A model generated the notes under the pieces. The model was not told the DNA's origin. It was given only the letters and a program-made list of their open reading frames with translations, and did no database searches. A DNA stretch of 64,000 nt from Candidatus Gastranaerophilales bacterium (GTDB lineage: Bacteria; Cyanobacteriota; Vampirovibrionia; Gastranaerophilales; Gastranaerophilaceae), in NCBI GenBank assembly GCA_944325735.1, contig CALVBI010000002.1, forward strand, positions 558,001 to 622,000, given 5' to 3'. Every line of letters starts with the position of its first letter. Positions within the stretch are counted from its first letter, which is position 1. Both the position numbers and the translations under genes were made by a program. This document shows, piece by piece, positions 34,291-42,608 of the stretch.

Positions 34291-34676
34291 TATTTCTTAC
34301 CTCCTTTAGCATTTTTCTTAGCACCATATTTAGATCTGCTTTGAGCTCTGTTTGCAACACCTGCAGTATCTAAAGTACCTCTAACGATGTGGTATCTTAC
34401 ACCTGGAAGGTCTTTAACCCTTCCGCCTCTGATAAGAACAACACTGTGTTCTTGTAAGTTGTGACCAATACCTGGGATATATGAAGTAACTTCAAATCCG
34501 TTTGTTAATCTAACCCTTGCAACTTTTCTTAAAGCTGAGTTTGGTTTTTTAGGGGTTGTTGTATAAACCCTTGTACATACTCCACGTCTTTGAGGACAAT
34601 CCATCAATGCTGGAGATTTTGTTTTGTCGATTAGCTTTTTACGTTCTCTACGAACAAGCTGATTAATTGTAGGCAT
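34290..34676 (-). CDS. rpsL: 30S ribosomal protein S12
   Basis: 128 residues. [27 protein letters not shown] and [17 protein letters not shown] are invariant S12 segments at the decoding site. The lysines changed in streptomycin-resistant mutants (in PKKPNS and RVKDLP) are wild type. It is first in a two-gene unit with rpsG, behind a leader of about 160 nt that contains an inverted repeat. Confidence 0.98.
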
Positions 34677-34757
34677 TTTTTTCTCCTTTTTTTAGTAACT
34701 ACATCGGCAAAATCATATCCTAAAACCCTTACGCATTCCGGTTATGACTGGACTATT

Positions 34758-34774
34758 GGAATAATAATTATTCC
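34758..34774 (-). promoter_or_regulatory. Inverted repeat in the rpsL leader
   Basis: GGAATAAT and ATTATTCC form a perfect 8-bp hairpin with one central base. It sits between two copies of GCGTAAGGG (minus-strand sense; 34773-34781 and 34726-34734). It may take part in leader control of the S12-S7 operon. Confidence 0.35.
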
Positions 34775-34842
34775 CTTACGCCCTATTTTTGCCTCACTCT
34801 GCGAAAATTCAGCACGAAAATTTCGGCTAAGAGTGTAATTCT

Positions 34843-34871
34843 ATTAAACAACAGCCAGAATTGATTGTCAA
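34843..34871 (-). promoter_or_regulatory. Promoter of rpsL-rpsG
   Basis: Minus strand: TTGACA (34866-34871), exactly 17 nt, TTTAAT (34843-34848). It stands back to back with the promoter of the divergent gene at 34913. Confidence 0.75.
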
Positions 34872-34877
34872 TAAATA

Positions 34878-34906
34878 TTGCAAACTTGTTAATAATGCTA
34901 TATAAT
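34878..34906 (+). promoter_or_regulatory. Promoter of the 34913 gene, probably leaderless
   Basis: TTGCAA (34878-34883), 17-nt spacer, TATAAT (34901-34906), six T, then the ATG at 34913. No Shine-Dalgarno site. Confidence 0.65.
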
Positions 34907-34912
34907 TTTTTT

Positions 34913-35587
34913 ATGAAAAAGGAAATAAAAGATAAATTAATTGAAATAGTAAGTTTTTTTATTTGTTTAGTAGCTCTTTTAGCAATTGCATATTATTCAG
35001 GTTTTATTAAAGGTTTTAGCGTTAGCGATTTTCAAGATGCATATAATAGACTGGTATATAATTTTACAAACTCTGCATCAAAAAGTGGCGTAAAAACTGA
35101 CTTATTTGACACATCAAATAAAAACACAAAAAGAATTTCTTCATATAAAAATTATCATCCAATGAGAATTCCAGAAGAAGTTTTACGAGGTGTTGATACT
35201 TCTGGAGTTTGGAAAAATGTGTTTTATTCTAACAAAAAGGTTGTTTTTTACATATATGATGAATCTCAACTTAACTTTCATAATTCTATAGCAAACTATC
35301 TAAGCACTAATACTAAAGCCCAAAAGTATAATTTGGTTGCTTACTCTGAAAATAGTTTTAATAGTATGCATTTAGGTGATTTTGGACCGTCAAAAATATG
35401 TGATAGCTTAGAAGAATGTAATTCGGTTAGACAAAAAGCTGCTGATTACACTGCTTTATCAGAGTTTATGCAACGCTGTGGAAGATATATGTGTATTATT
35501 AATCCAAATAGGCAACAATACATAAAACTAAGCAGTAAAAATTCTGGTCAAGCAGCGCAAATGATTCTTGAATTAATGAATTGGTAG
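34913..35587 (+). CDS. Membrane-anchored protein of unknown function
   Basis: 224 residues from the ATG at 34913; upstream in-frame TTG (34865) and ATG (34895) are rejected because the promoter ends 6 nt before 34913. A single membrane helix (about 11-33) anchors an extracytoplasmic domain with alternating strands and helices (KKVVFYIYDES, YNLVAYSENSF, YMCIINPNRQQYI) that loosely recalls a thioredoxin-like fold. It has four cysteines (ICDSLEEC and RCGRYMC) but no CxxC active site. Not recognised; transcribed alone, divergent from rpsL. Confidence 0.6.
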   Translation: MKKEIKDKLIEIVSFFICLVALLAIAYYSGFIKGFSVSDFQDAYNRLVYNFTNSASKSGVKTDLFDTSNKNTKRISSYKNYHPMRIPEEVLRGVDTSGVWKNVFYSNKKVVFYIYDESQLNFHNSIANYLSTNTKAQKYNLVAYSENSFNSMHLGDFGPSKICDSLEECNSVRQKAADYTALSEFMQRCGRYMCIINPNRQQYIKLSSKNSGQAAQMILELMNW

Positions 35588-35589
35588 AA

Positions 35590-36087
35590 TTAGTCTGTTA
35601 AATTAAAATCACCGTTCTTTTTAATATGTTCAACGAGCCCACCATCATTTAATAGCTTAATCATAACTGGAGGTAATGGTTCAATTGGGATAATAGCTCC
35701 ATTGGTTAAGTCTGTTAAAATCCCTTTTTCTATATCTAAATCTAATTCATCTCCTGCATCAATAGCATCTGTATCAGCTTCAATTGCTAATAGGCCTATA
35801 TTAATAGCATTTCTGTAAAAAATTCTTGCAAATGATTTTGCAATTACAGCACCTACTCCTGCAATTTTAATAATTTGTGGAGCGTGTTCCCGTGAAGATC
35901 CAAGTCCAAAATTAGATCCGCCAACAACAAAATCACCTTTTTGCATAGAACTTGCAAAATTAGGATCAGCATCTTCAAGTACGTGTTTTGCAAATTCAGG
36001 TAAATTTGAACGCAAATGGAATAATCTACCTGGTGCTATATGGTCTGTTGATATGTTATCCCCAAATTTGAAAGCTTTTCCTCTCAT
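35590..36087 (-). CDS. leuD: 3-isopropylmalate dehydratase small subunit
   Basis: 165 residues, the short archaeal-type LeuD. NISTDHIAPGRLFHLRSN and the swivel-domain motif GGSNFGLGSSREHAP are diagnostic. With LeuC it isomerises 2-isopropylmalate in leucine synthesis; related small subunits serve homoaconitase or methylmalate pathways, and the specificity loop (GRLFHLRS) alone does not settle it. LeuC is not in the window, so the subunits are not adjacent here. Confidence 0.9.
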   Translation of the reverse strand: MRGKAFKFGDNISTDHIAPGRLFHLRSNLPEFAKHVLEDADPNFASSMQKGDFVVGGSNFGLGSSREHAPQIIKIAGVGAVIAKSFARIFYRNAINIGLLAIEADTDAIDAGDELDLDIEKGILTDLTNGAIIPIEPLPPVMIKLLNDGGLVEHIKKNGDFNLTD

Positions 36088-36187
36088 AATATTCTCCTTA
36101 TAATAACTATTAAAAATTCAGTCAGAATTTCTTTCTTCTTGATTATACTACAAAATAGTGATATAATACAAAAAGTGAGGTAAACTT

Positions 36188-36814
36188 ATGTATTTTGATA
36201 GAAAATGTAAAATAACTTTTATATGCAATGGTGCAACTATATATAGTGAAGATGACAGATTTACAGATTCCGAAGCTTATCCGCCACTTAATGATGCCGG
36301 ACAAGAGGAAATCGAAAGGATATGTAATTTTTTAAAAAAACGCGCAATTAAAAATGATAAAATTTATACATCTCCAGCATTGAGATCAACACAATCAGCT
36401 GCAATGATTGCTAAATTATTTAAACAAGATTTTGAAATTGTAGAAGATTTACACCCAAGAAAGTGCGGAGATTTTAATGGCTTAACTTTTGAACAAGTTT
36501 ATGAAAAATATCCTGATGCTTTAGATAAATTAATTAACTGTCCAGAAATAGCTGTTCCTGAAAATGCTGAAAGTGTAACAGATTTTATTAATCGTGTTAA
36601 CTCAACATTAAATAGAATTATTGAAGCAAATTTGGGTAACAGAATTATTATTGTAACTCATAAAGATATAATTAAGGCTGCTATAATTTCAGCTCTTAAT
36701 ATTCCTCATAGTTCTTTACATAGAATATATGTAAAATCTGGTAGTGCAACTCAAATAAGTTATTATGAAAAATGGTCTAGTCTTGTATATTCTGACTATA
36801 CTCCAGTTATTTAG
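36188..36814 (+). CDS. Histidine phosphatase superfamily protein without the catalytic His
   Basis: 208 residues with the phosphoglycerate mutase fold: YTSPALRSTQSAAMIA (second Arg), LHPRKCGDFNGLTFEQV (acid region) and IVTHKD (second His, residue 158) are all present. The RHG triad that carries the phosphorylated histidine is replaced: the sequence reads TFICNGAT, so Arg is Cys13 and His is Asn14 (codons TGC AAT). A phospho-histidine intermediate cannot form; probably a pseudo-phosphatase or a binding protein. The ribosome site is GAGG. It converges with the radical SAM gene (8-nt overlap). Confidence 0.85.
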   Translation: MYFDRKCKITFICNGATIYSEDDRFTDSEAYPPLNDAGQEEIERICNFLKKRAIKNDKIYTSPALRSTQSAAMIAKLFKQDFEIVEDLHPRKCGDFNGLTFEQVYEKYPDALDKLINCPEIAVPENAESVTDFINRVNSTLNRIIEANLGNRIIIVTHKDIIKAAIISALNIPHSSLHRIYVKSGSATQISYYEKWSSLVYSDYTPVI

Positions 36815-38339
36815 AGTTCACCAGTCTTAGATTTTCTTGAATTAGGAATTCTTTGCCGGGTTTAATTTCGATAAAATCCCAAGGGAGAGATTTTGTAAAA
36901 TCATAATTTTCAGTAGCAAAAGAATCAGTATCTATTTTTAATTCTTTTGCTGCTTTTTTAAATGCTCCTAATTTTCCACCATATTGGTACACTTTTAATA
37001 TAAAATCATTTAATGAAGCGTCTCCTCTTGAAAGTACAGCTTGCCAGTAATCCCATTTTATACTTGATATATGTGCTGTAATTCCTAGCTTGTGTAACTC
37101 TTTTTTTAGAAAATTACTTTTTTCTTCAAGAGATTTTGTGCTTTCACGTCCAATCCATTGGAATGGAGTATTAGGTTTTGGAACAAAACTTGAAAATCCA
37201 AATGAAATATCAAAACCTTTATTTTCTTTTTTTAATTTTTTTGCTAGGCTAATTATTTCGTCTAAATCAGATTGAGTTTCAGTTGGTAGTCCAATCATTC
37301 CATAGAATTTTAGCCCTTTCAGACCATTTGCTCGGGCTATTTTAACAGCTTCAAATATTTGATTTTCAGTTAAATTTTTATTTATTACTTTTCTAAGTCT
37401 GTCACTACCTGCTTCTATAGCTAATGTTGAATTTTTCTGACCACCTGCAACCAATGTTTTTATTACATCAGAAGTTATAGCATCAACTCTTAAAGAGGAT
37501 ACACTCATTTCAATTTTTTCACCATTTTGTATTTTTTCATAAATATATTTACAAACATCATGAAAATGAGGGTGAGCGCTAATTTGTGCACCTAAAAGGG
37601 CTATTTTATCAGTATATTTAAGTCCTAAATCAATTGTTTTTATTAATTCATTATATGGAACACAACGCAGCGGTAAATTTAAATATGAAGCTAAACAAAA
37701 TCCGCATCTGTTGGCACATCCTCTAGACATTTCTAATATGAATGTATTTTTAAAGAAAGCATTTTCACTTAATACTGGAGTGTATATGCATTCTGACAAT
37801 TTTTTAGTAAGTTTTTTTACTTTTTGTGGATATTTGGGAACATACACCCCTTCAATTTCAGATAGCAACTTTAGTATAGTATCTTTAGATTTGTCTTGGT
37901 TCTCTTTGCATATATCAATGACTTTCAAATTAACATCTTCTCCATCTCCAATTATAAAGAAGTCAAAAAATTCTTTATATGGTTCTGGATTTGCTGACAC
38001 AACAGGTCCTCCTGCAAAAATGAGTGGAAATTTATCTCTATCTTTGGCTTTTAGTGGTAGATTATACTTTTCCAACATAGAAAATATGGTTAAAAAGTCC
38101 ATATCGAAAGAAAAAGAAAAGCCAAATACTTTTACATCAGATATATTATATTTAGTATTTTCCGTGTCAGAACATATTCTTTCAATATTAACTCCTTCAA
38201 TTTCATCAATAGTTTTAAACATCCATAAATAGCCTAATGAAGACATTGAAAATGAATAAATACCAGGAAAACCCATCCACATAACAAAATCAGTGGTTTT
38301 TGAACTTATTCTGTTATATAAATATTTTTCATTATTCAT
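36807..38339 (-). CDS. B12-binding-type radical SAM protein
   Basis: 510 residues. The N-terminal 150 residues form a Rossmann-like B12-type domain (VKVFGFSFSFDMDF, PLIFAGGPVVSANPEP, FFIIGDGE). The radical SAM core carries SRGCANRCGFC, whose three cysteines hold the 4Fe-4S cluster, followed by LALLGAQISAHP-like strands (IALLGAQISAHP) and FYGMIGLPTET. This resembles the COG1032/TIGR03960 group, often of unknown reaction. Its start overlaps the AI-2E family gene by 8 nt, so both are in one operon. Confidence 0.88.
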   Translation of the reverse strand: MNNEKYLYNRISSKTTDFVMWMGFPGIYSFSMSSLGYLWMFKTIDEIEGVNIERICSDTENTKYNISDVKVFGFSFSFDMDFLTIFSMLEKYNLPLKAKDRDKFPLIFAGGPVVSANPEPYKEFFDFFIIGDGEDVNLKVIDICKENQDKSKDTILKLLSEIEGVYVPKYPQKVKKLTKKLSECIYTPVLSENAFFKNTFILEMSRGCANRCGFCLASYLNLPLRCVPYNELIKTIDLGLKYTDKIALLGAQISAHPHFHDVCKYIYEKIQNGEKIEMSVSSLRVDAITSDVIKTLVAGGQKNSTLAIEAGSDRLRKVINKNLTENQIFEAVKIARANGLKGLKFYGMIGLPTETQSDLDEIISLAKKLKKENKGFDISFGFSSFVPKPNTPFQWIGRESTKSLEEKSNFLKKELHKLGITAHISSIKWDYWQAVLSRGDASLNDFILKVYQYGGKLGAFKKAAKELKIDTDSFATENYDFTKSLPWDFIEIKPGKEFLIQENLRLVNSK

Positions 38340-39375
38340 CAGTTTCTTTTGCCTTCAAATTCATTGGAGTTAGATATAATTCATCAATTAAAACGCATAC
38401 CATTGCTGCAATTGCAGGAGATAGAATTACTCCCCAAAATCCTAAAAATTGTTCTGCTAAAAATAATGCTAAAAATATCATTAATGGATGTAATTCCATT
38501 AATTTTCCAAATAATACCGGCCTTACAACATAGTTTGATATTTGTTGTACCAGTAAGAAACCAACTATTATTAAAACAATTTTTACTAATCCTGCTGGGT
38601 AAGCAACTAATATAATAATTCCTAGAGCAATGGTTGGACCTAATAACGGTACTATATCAAGGATTCCTGTAATTAAGCCTAAAAGAGTAGAATATTCAAT
38701 TCCTAAAATAACAAGTACAATTGCCATCATAAGTCCGACAGCAGCCATTGATATAATTTGAGCCCTTACATATCCACCGACTTTATTGCTAATATTGGTT
38801 AATATTTCGTCAGCTTTGTCTTTTAAATCAGGTGGGAAAAATTCTAAAAATTTCTTTTTTAGATAAACTTTATCCACAAGAATATAATAAACAATCATAG
38901 TCAAAGCAACTGTAACCATTACTACCTGAAATGCACTGACAGTAAAGTTCCAAGATTGATTTACAAGTCCCTGAGCAAAAGAGGTAGAATTTCCTAAAAT
39001 CGTTTGTGGATCAAACATATCAGGTAATTTATGTCCATATATTTCTGTATTAAACAGGAAATTTGTAACATCAGTAACTTTATCAGGTAAAGTAATTAAA
39101 AAAGTTTTTATTTCTTTGTAGGCTACGAAAATAATCGGTATAAATAATGCAATAATTGCTAAAATAGAACTAAGTAATACAATTGACGATGCAGCTGTTC
39201 TATTTTTCATTTTAACCATTAATTTGGTTACATAAGGGTTTAGAGCACAAGCTATTACATATGCACCAAAAAATAGCATTAATATTCCTACAATTTTTGG
39301 GAATATTAAAAGTAATATTATAACTAAAATTGCAAAAATTAAATTTTTTGTTGTAAAAAAACGTTTCCCTATCAT
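38332..39375 (-). CDS. AI-2E/PerM-family membrane transporter
   Basis: 347 residues from the ATG at 39375, which has AAAGGAG 5 nt before it; an in-frame ATG 21 nt upstream lacks a site. Seven or eight membrane helices, with the large loop around residues 100-140 (FNTEIYGHKLPDMFDP) and the family core VGGYVRAQIISMAAVG, ILDIVPLLGPTIALG and VRPVLFGKLMELHPL. Members export small molecules or ions (AI-2, Na+/H+). The 5' partner of the radical SAM gene. Confidence 0.9.
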   Translation of the reverse strand: MIGKRFFTTKNLIFAILVIILLLIFPKIVGILMLFFGAYVIACALNPYVTKLMVKMKNRTAASSIVLLSSILAIIALFIPIIFVAYKEIKTFLITLPDKVTDVTNFLFNTEIYGHKLPDMFDPQTILGNSTSFAQGLVNQSWNFTVSAFQVVMVTVALTMIVYYILVDKVYLKKKFLEFFPPDLKDKADEILTNISNKVGGYVRAQIISMAAVGLMMAIVLVILGIEYSTLLGLITGILDIVPLLGPTIALGIIILVAYPAGLVKIVLIIVGFLLVQQISNYVVRPVLFGKLMELHPLMIFLALFLAEQFLGFWGVILSPAIAAMVCVLIDELYLTPMNLKAKETDE

Positions 39376-39542
39376 AGATACTCCTTTATAAAGCATTTTA
39401 TCAAGAAATAATTATTAATGCAATTTGTTAAATTGGGTAATTTTTATTGTAAAGATATGTTAACAAAAGTTTTAATTTAAGCAATTTAAAATAGAATATA
39501 TACTTTATATATTTACGAGGACTAAACACAAAGGATACTAAC

Positions 39543-40073
39543 ATGGGTTTTCTATCAGGCGCATATGGTAAATTAATGGCCGGGAAACTTGTCAGAGATC
39601 TTCAGTATCAGATGACAAGCGTTCAGAGTCAATTGCGCCGTGTTACCAGAGAAGTGGGTGACATGGAAAAGATGTTTACTGCCCAAGAAAGAAACCTGAA
39701 AGCCCAAATGCAATCTCAAATGAATTCTTCTGTATTTGGTTTGATGCGGGGTGCTGGTTTTGGAGCATTTGATCCTTCAAATATGGCTGGAGTTACCAGT
39801 GGAATGTCACAAGAACAATTCTCGCAGTATTCTATGTTTAATCAAATGGTACAACTGCAATATGCAATGGCACAATCAGCATGGCAAGATATGTTTGAAA
39901 TGCGAAGAGAATCTATGCTTCAACCACTTAAAGATTTAGAAGATGATTTACAAACTCAAAAAGATAATTTAGAATCAAGGTTAAAAATAGCTCAAGCTGA
40001 ATATGATGCTAAGAAAGAAGAAGAAAAAGCCGGAGTAAAAGGAATGACACCTGATTACACAGGACAAGGTTAA
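39543..40073 (+). CDS. All-helical Met/Gln-rich protein (MGFLSGAYGK type)
   Basis: 176 residues, not recognised as a named family. It starts MGFLSGAYGKLMAGKLVRDL and contains two coiled-coil stretches (about 18-65 and 120-160) around a Gly/Phe-rich, Met-rich middle (FGLMRGAGFGAFDPSN). There is no signal peptide. AAAGGAT lies before the ATG and a terminator follows, so it is a single gene. The helical ends and lack of a Sec signal recall the MGMAA proteins, though the sequences do not align. Possibly exported or structural. Confidence 0.6.
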   Translation: MGFLSGAYGKLMAGKLVRDLQYQMTSVQSQLRRVTREVGDMEKMFTAQERNLKAQMQSQMNSSVFGLMRGAGFGAFDPSNMAGVTSGMSQEQFSQYSMFNQMVQLQYAMAQSAWQDMFEMRRESMLQPLKDLEDDLQTQKDNLESRLKIAQAEYDAKKEEEKAGVKGMTPDYTGQG

Positions 40074-40076
40074 TAT

Positions 40077-40112
40077 AAAAAATAGGTTCCTAAATAAGGA
40101 ACCTATTTTTTT
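40077..40112. terminator. Bidirectional terminator before thrB
   Basis: Stem GGTTCC/GGAACC extended by A and T runs, 7-nt loop. It serves the helical protein and the converging thrB. Confidence 0.85.
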
Positions 40113-40132
40113 GCCAGTAATTTTCTTTTAAT

Positions 40133-41077
40133 CTATTCATGAGTAATAATATGTGCACCTTGATTTTCAACAGGTAAAGTCATAATGTTAACTTTTACAT
40201 TCATATCTTCCCAGGTATTTTTAATAATCGATTTGATTTTATCTAAATCATTTTTTTGAGAAATGACTATTATTGAAGGTCCTGCGCCACTTAATACACA
40301 GCCTAAAACATTTTCTTCATGTTTTAAATTCTCAATAATTTTATCAAGGCCTGGGACTAATTTCATGCGATATGGCTGGTGTAATCTGTCTTTCAACGCT
40401 GCTCTCATAAGTTCTGAATCTTTAGTATTTACAGCTTGAACAAACATAGCAAGCCTTTTTGCATTAAATACAGCATCTGCCATAGGAACTTCTTTTGGTA
40501 ACACTGATCTTGATATATCAGTTGATAATTCATAATCTGGTACACATACAGTTATGTTCCATTCTTCAGGCCAATCAAGCTTTCTGTAAAGAATACTTCC
40601 ATCATCTTCTTGTGAAGACAAAACTAAACCTCCAACAATTGCAGGTGTTACATTGTCAGGATGCCCTTCAACTTCAGAAGCAATTGACAAAAGTGCAACT
40701 TCATCTGCAGGATGCCCTAAAAGTTCATTTGCGGCTAACAAACCACCGACAATAACTGATGCACTGCTACCTAAACCTCTAGCAATAGGAATTTGTGATT
40801 GGACGGTAATTTTTAATTCACTAGGTGTTTGCCCAATTGAGTTGTATAATAATTCAACAGCTTTATAAATTATGCTGTTTTCATCCATTGGAATATGTTC
40901 CATTATTAAGTCGTCTGAATTTTGACTATCATTGATAACATTTATTTCAATTCCAGTACCTGGTAAAACTGTTTCTTCAATTGTGATTGTGTTGTAAATG
41001 GGTAAAGCCATACCTAGACAATCAAATCCAGGCCCCAGATTTGCCGTTGTTGCAGGCACTTTTACGCTAATTTTCAT
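40133..41077 (-). CDS. thrB: Homoserine kinase
   Basis: A 314-residue GHMP kinase. The N-terminal VKVPATTANLGPGFDCLGMA and the ATP loop PIARGLGSSASVIVGG are diagnostic; GCVLSGAGPSIIV is the C-terminal motif. It phosphorylates homoserine for threonine synthesis. thrA and thrC are not adjacent. GAGGGA lies before the ATG. Confidence 0.97.
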   Translation of the reverse strand: MKISVKVPATTANLGPGFDCLGMALPIYNTITIEETVLPGTGIEINVINDSQNSDDLIMEHIPMDENSIIYKAVELLYNSIGQTPSELKITVQSQIPIARGLGSSASVIVGGLLAANELLGHPADEVALLSIASEVEGHPDNVTPAIVGGLVLSSQEDDGSILYRKLDWPEEWNITVCVPDYELSTDISRSVLPKEVPMADAVFNAKRLAMFVQAVNTKDSELMRAALKDRLHQPYRMKLVPGLDKIIENLKHEENVLGCVLSGAGPSIIVISQKNDLDKIKSIIKNTWEDMNVKVNIMTLPVENQGAHIITHE

Positions 41078-41158
41078 AATTCCCTCATAAGAAACAATAA
41101 TTGTTCCATAAGATATTGTATACTTTTAATAAATATATTATATCAAAAAGATTAAAAT

Positions 41159-41187
41159 TTGCCAATAATTTAGATATATTCTATAAT
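41159..41187 (+). promoter_or_regulatory. Promoter of mnmD, probably leaderless
   Basis: TTGCCA (41159-41164), 17-nt spacer, TATAAT (41182-41187), then 6 nt to the ATG at 41194. Same -35, spacing and distance as the promoter at 9554. Confidence 0.7.
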
Positions 41188-41193
41188 TGCTAT

Positions 41194-42447
41194 ATGTACG
41201 AACTATACCCATACTTTACTAATGATGGCTCAGTAGGGCTTTTCTCTCCAAGTGCAGATGATATCTACCATTCTACATATGGAGCGCTAACAGAAGCATA
41301 TGAAAAGTTTATTTTGCCATCAAATATAAATAATTTTCTTAGAAATAATTCTGAAATAAAAATTTTAGATATTTGTTTTGGAATTGGTTATAACTCAAAA
41401 AGTTTTCTAAATTATTTTTTAGATTTTTTGTATAACGAAACGATAGGTACAGATAAAATTAAAAGTATCGATAAGATAGATACATATAACAAAAAATTCA
41501 AAATTTATATACATGCTCTGGACAATGATAAAAATTTAGCATATCTATCTCCATTTTTTATTTCTAACAATAAAAAAATTAAAAATAATGAGCTCTCTTT
41601 CAATCAAGAAAAAATAAAAAGGATGTTATCTAATAAAGTAATACAAAAATATAAATTAAAAGAAGAAGTAAATATTTTATTACTAAAAAGAATATTAGAT
41701 CAAATTGATGAAGAAACAATTCAAATATTAAATAATAAAAAATATAATCAATTTTTTGATCGAAATATTATCAATTTATTTAAGTTTTTAGGAACTAAGG
41801 AATGCAAATATACCCTTATTAGATGCTTAAATGCGTTCTTACATAATATATATTATAAGTATATATCTAAAGGGTATAAAAAAGCGTTAAAAGCCCTTAA
41901 ATTTATAGATTTTGATTTTAATCTAGAAATAGATGATGCGAGACAATCATTACAAAGAGACAATATATTATATAATTATGTGTTTTTAGATGCATTTACA
42001 CCAACAAAGTGCCCTTGCTTATGGACTGTAGATTTTTTAAGACTTTTATATTCTCATTTGGAAGATGGTGGAATGATTCTTACATATTCAAATTCTGCAC
42101 AAGTACGTAATGCTTTTATAAATGCAGGATTCACAGTCGGTAAAATTTATTCGGAATCTTCTAAAAAATTTACTGGTACAGTTGCACTTAAAAATAATTC
42201 TGATCTTGAAAAACTAATTTTTGATCATAAAAATAATAATTTAGTAAAAATATCAAAGCTCTCAGAATACGATTTAGGACTTATAAAAACTAAAGCAGGT
42301 ATATTTTATCGTGACGAAAATTTATCGCTCGATAATGAGGCAATTATAAAAGCTCATGAAATAGAAGTTCAAAATTCTAATTTTATGTCAAGCTCAAAAT
42401 TTATTAAAGTATATAAAAAGTTAAATAATAGAAGTGAATTATTATAA
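41194..42447 (+). CDS. mnmD: tRNA (mnm5s2U34) methyltransferase domain protein, MnmD type, with insertion
   Basis: 417 residues from the ATG at 41194; an earlier TTG frame start is rejected on promoter position. The opening TNDGSVGLFSPSADDIYHST, the SAM-binding ILDICFGIGYNS (about 58-69), FLDAFTPTKCPCLW (about 262) and YSNSAQVRNAFINAGFTVG match the methyltransferase half of MnmC (PF05430), which finishes the wobble uridine modification. Roughly 80-90 lysine-rich residues between about 100 and 250 are extra compared with usual MnmD. The oxidoreductase half of MnmC is absent; the separate FAD gene downstream is of another family. Confidence 0.8.
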   Translation: MYELYPYFTNDGSVGLFSPSADDIYHSTYGALTEAYEKFILPSNINNFLRNNSEIKILDICFGIGYNSKSFLNYFLDFLYNETIGTDKIKSIDKIDTYNKKFKIYIHALDNDKNLAYLSPFFISNNKKIKNNELSFNQEKIKRMLSNKVIQKYKLKEEVNILLLKRILDQIDEETIQILNNKKYNQFFDRNIINLFKFLGTKECKYTLIRCLNAFLHNIYYKYISKGYKKALKALKFIDFDFNLEIDDARQSLQRDNILYNYVFLDAFTPTKCPCLWTVDFLRLLYSHLEDGGMILTYSNSAQVRNAFINAGFTVGKIYSESSKKFTGTVALKNNSDLEKLIFDHKNNNLVKISKLSEYDLGLIKTKAGIFYRDENLSLDNEAIIKAHEIEVQNSNFMSSSKFIKVYKKLNNRSELL

Positions 42448-42608
42448 GTATATATCTTTACGATAGATATAAATAATATTTTTGTTTTTTTGATATTTTT
42501 TTGAATTTTAATTGTTATTTTTTTATTAAAAAAATTTTTATTTTTAACATGTGAGTAAAGAAAAATTAATTATTTTGTATTTAATTTAAATATTCATATA
42601 ATATTAAT
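42448..42608. other. Extremely AT-rich intergenic spacer
   Basis: 161 nt, mostly T and A runs; apart from the promoter at 42575-42602, no ORF, hairpin or repeat can be supported. Confidence 0.5.
42575..42602 (+). promoter_or_regulatory. Promoter of the 42609 flavoprotein gene, probably leaderless
   Basis: TTGTAT (42575-42580), 16-nt spacer, TATAAT (42597-42602), then 6 nt and the ATG at 42609; no Shine-Dalgarno site. Confidence 0.6.

Noticed and set aside
34865-34912. Upstream TTG and ATG starts for the membrane protein at 34913
   Set aside because: They lie inside the predicted promoter; the ATG at 34913 has the same 6-nt distance to TATAAT as other genes here.
41101-41193. Longer N-terminus of MnmD from a TTG start
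   Set aside because: The extension overlaps the -35 and -10 boxes and does not resemble the family; the ATG at 41194 begins just before the conserved start.
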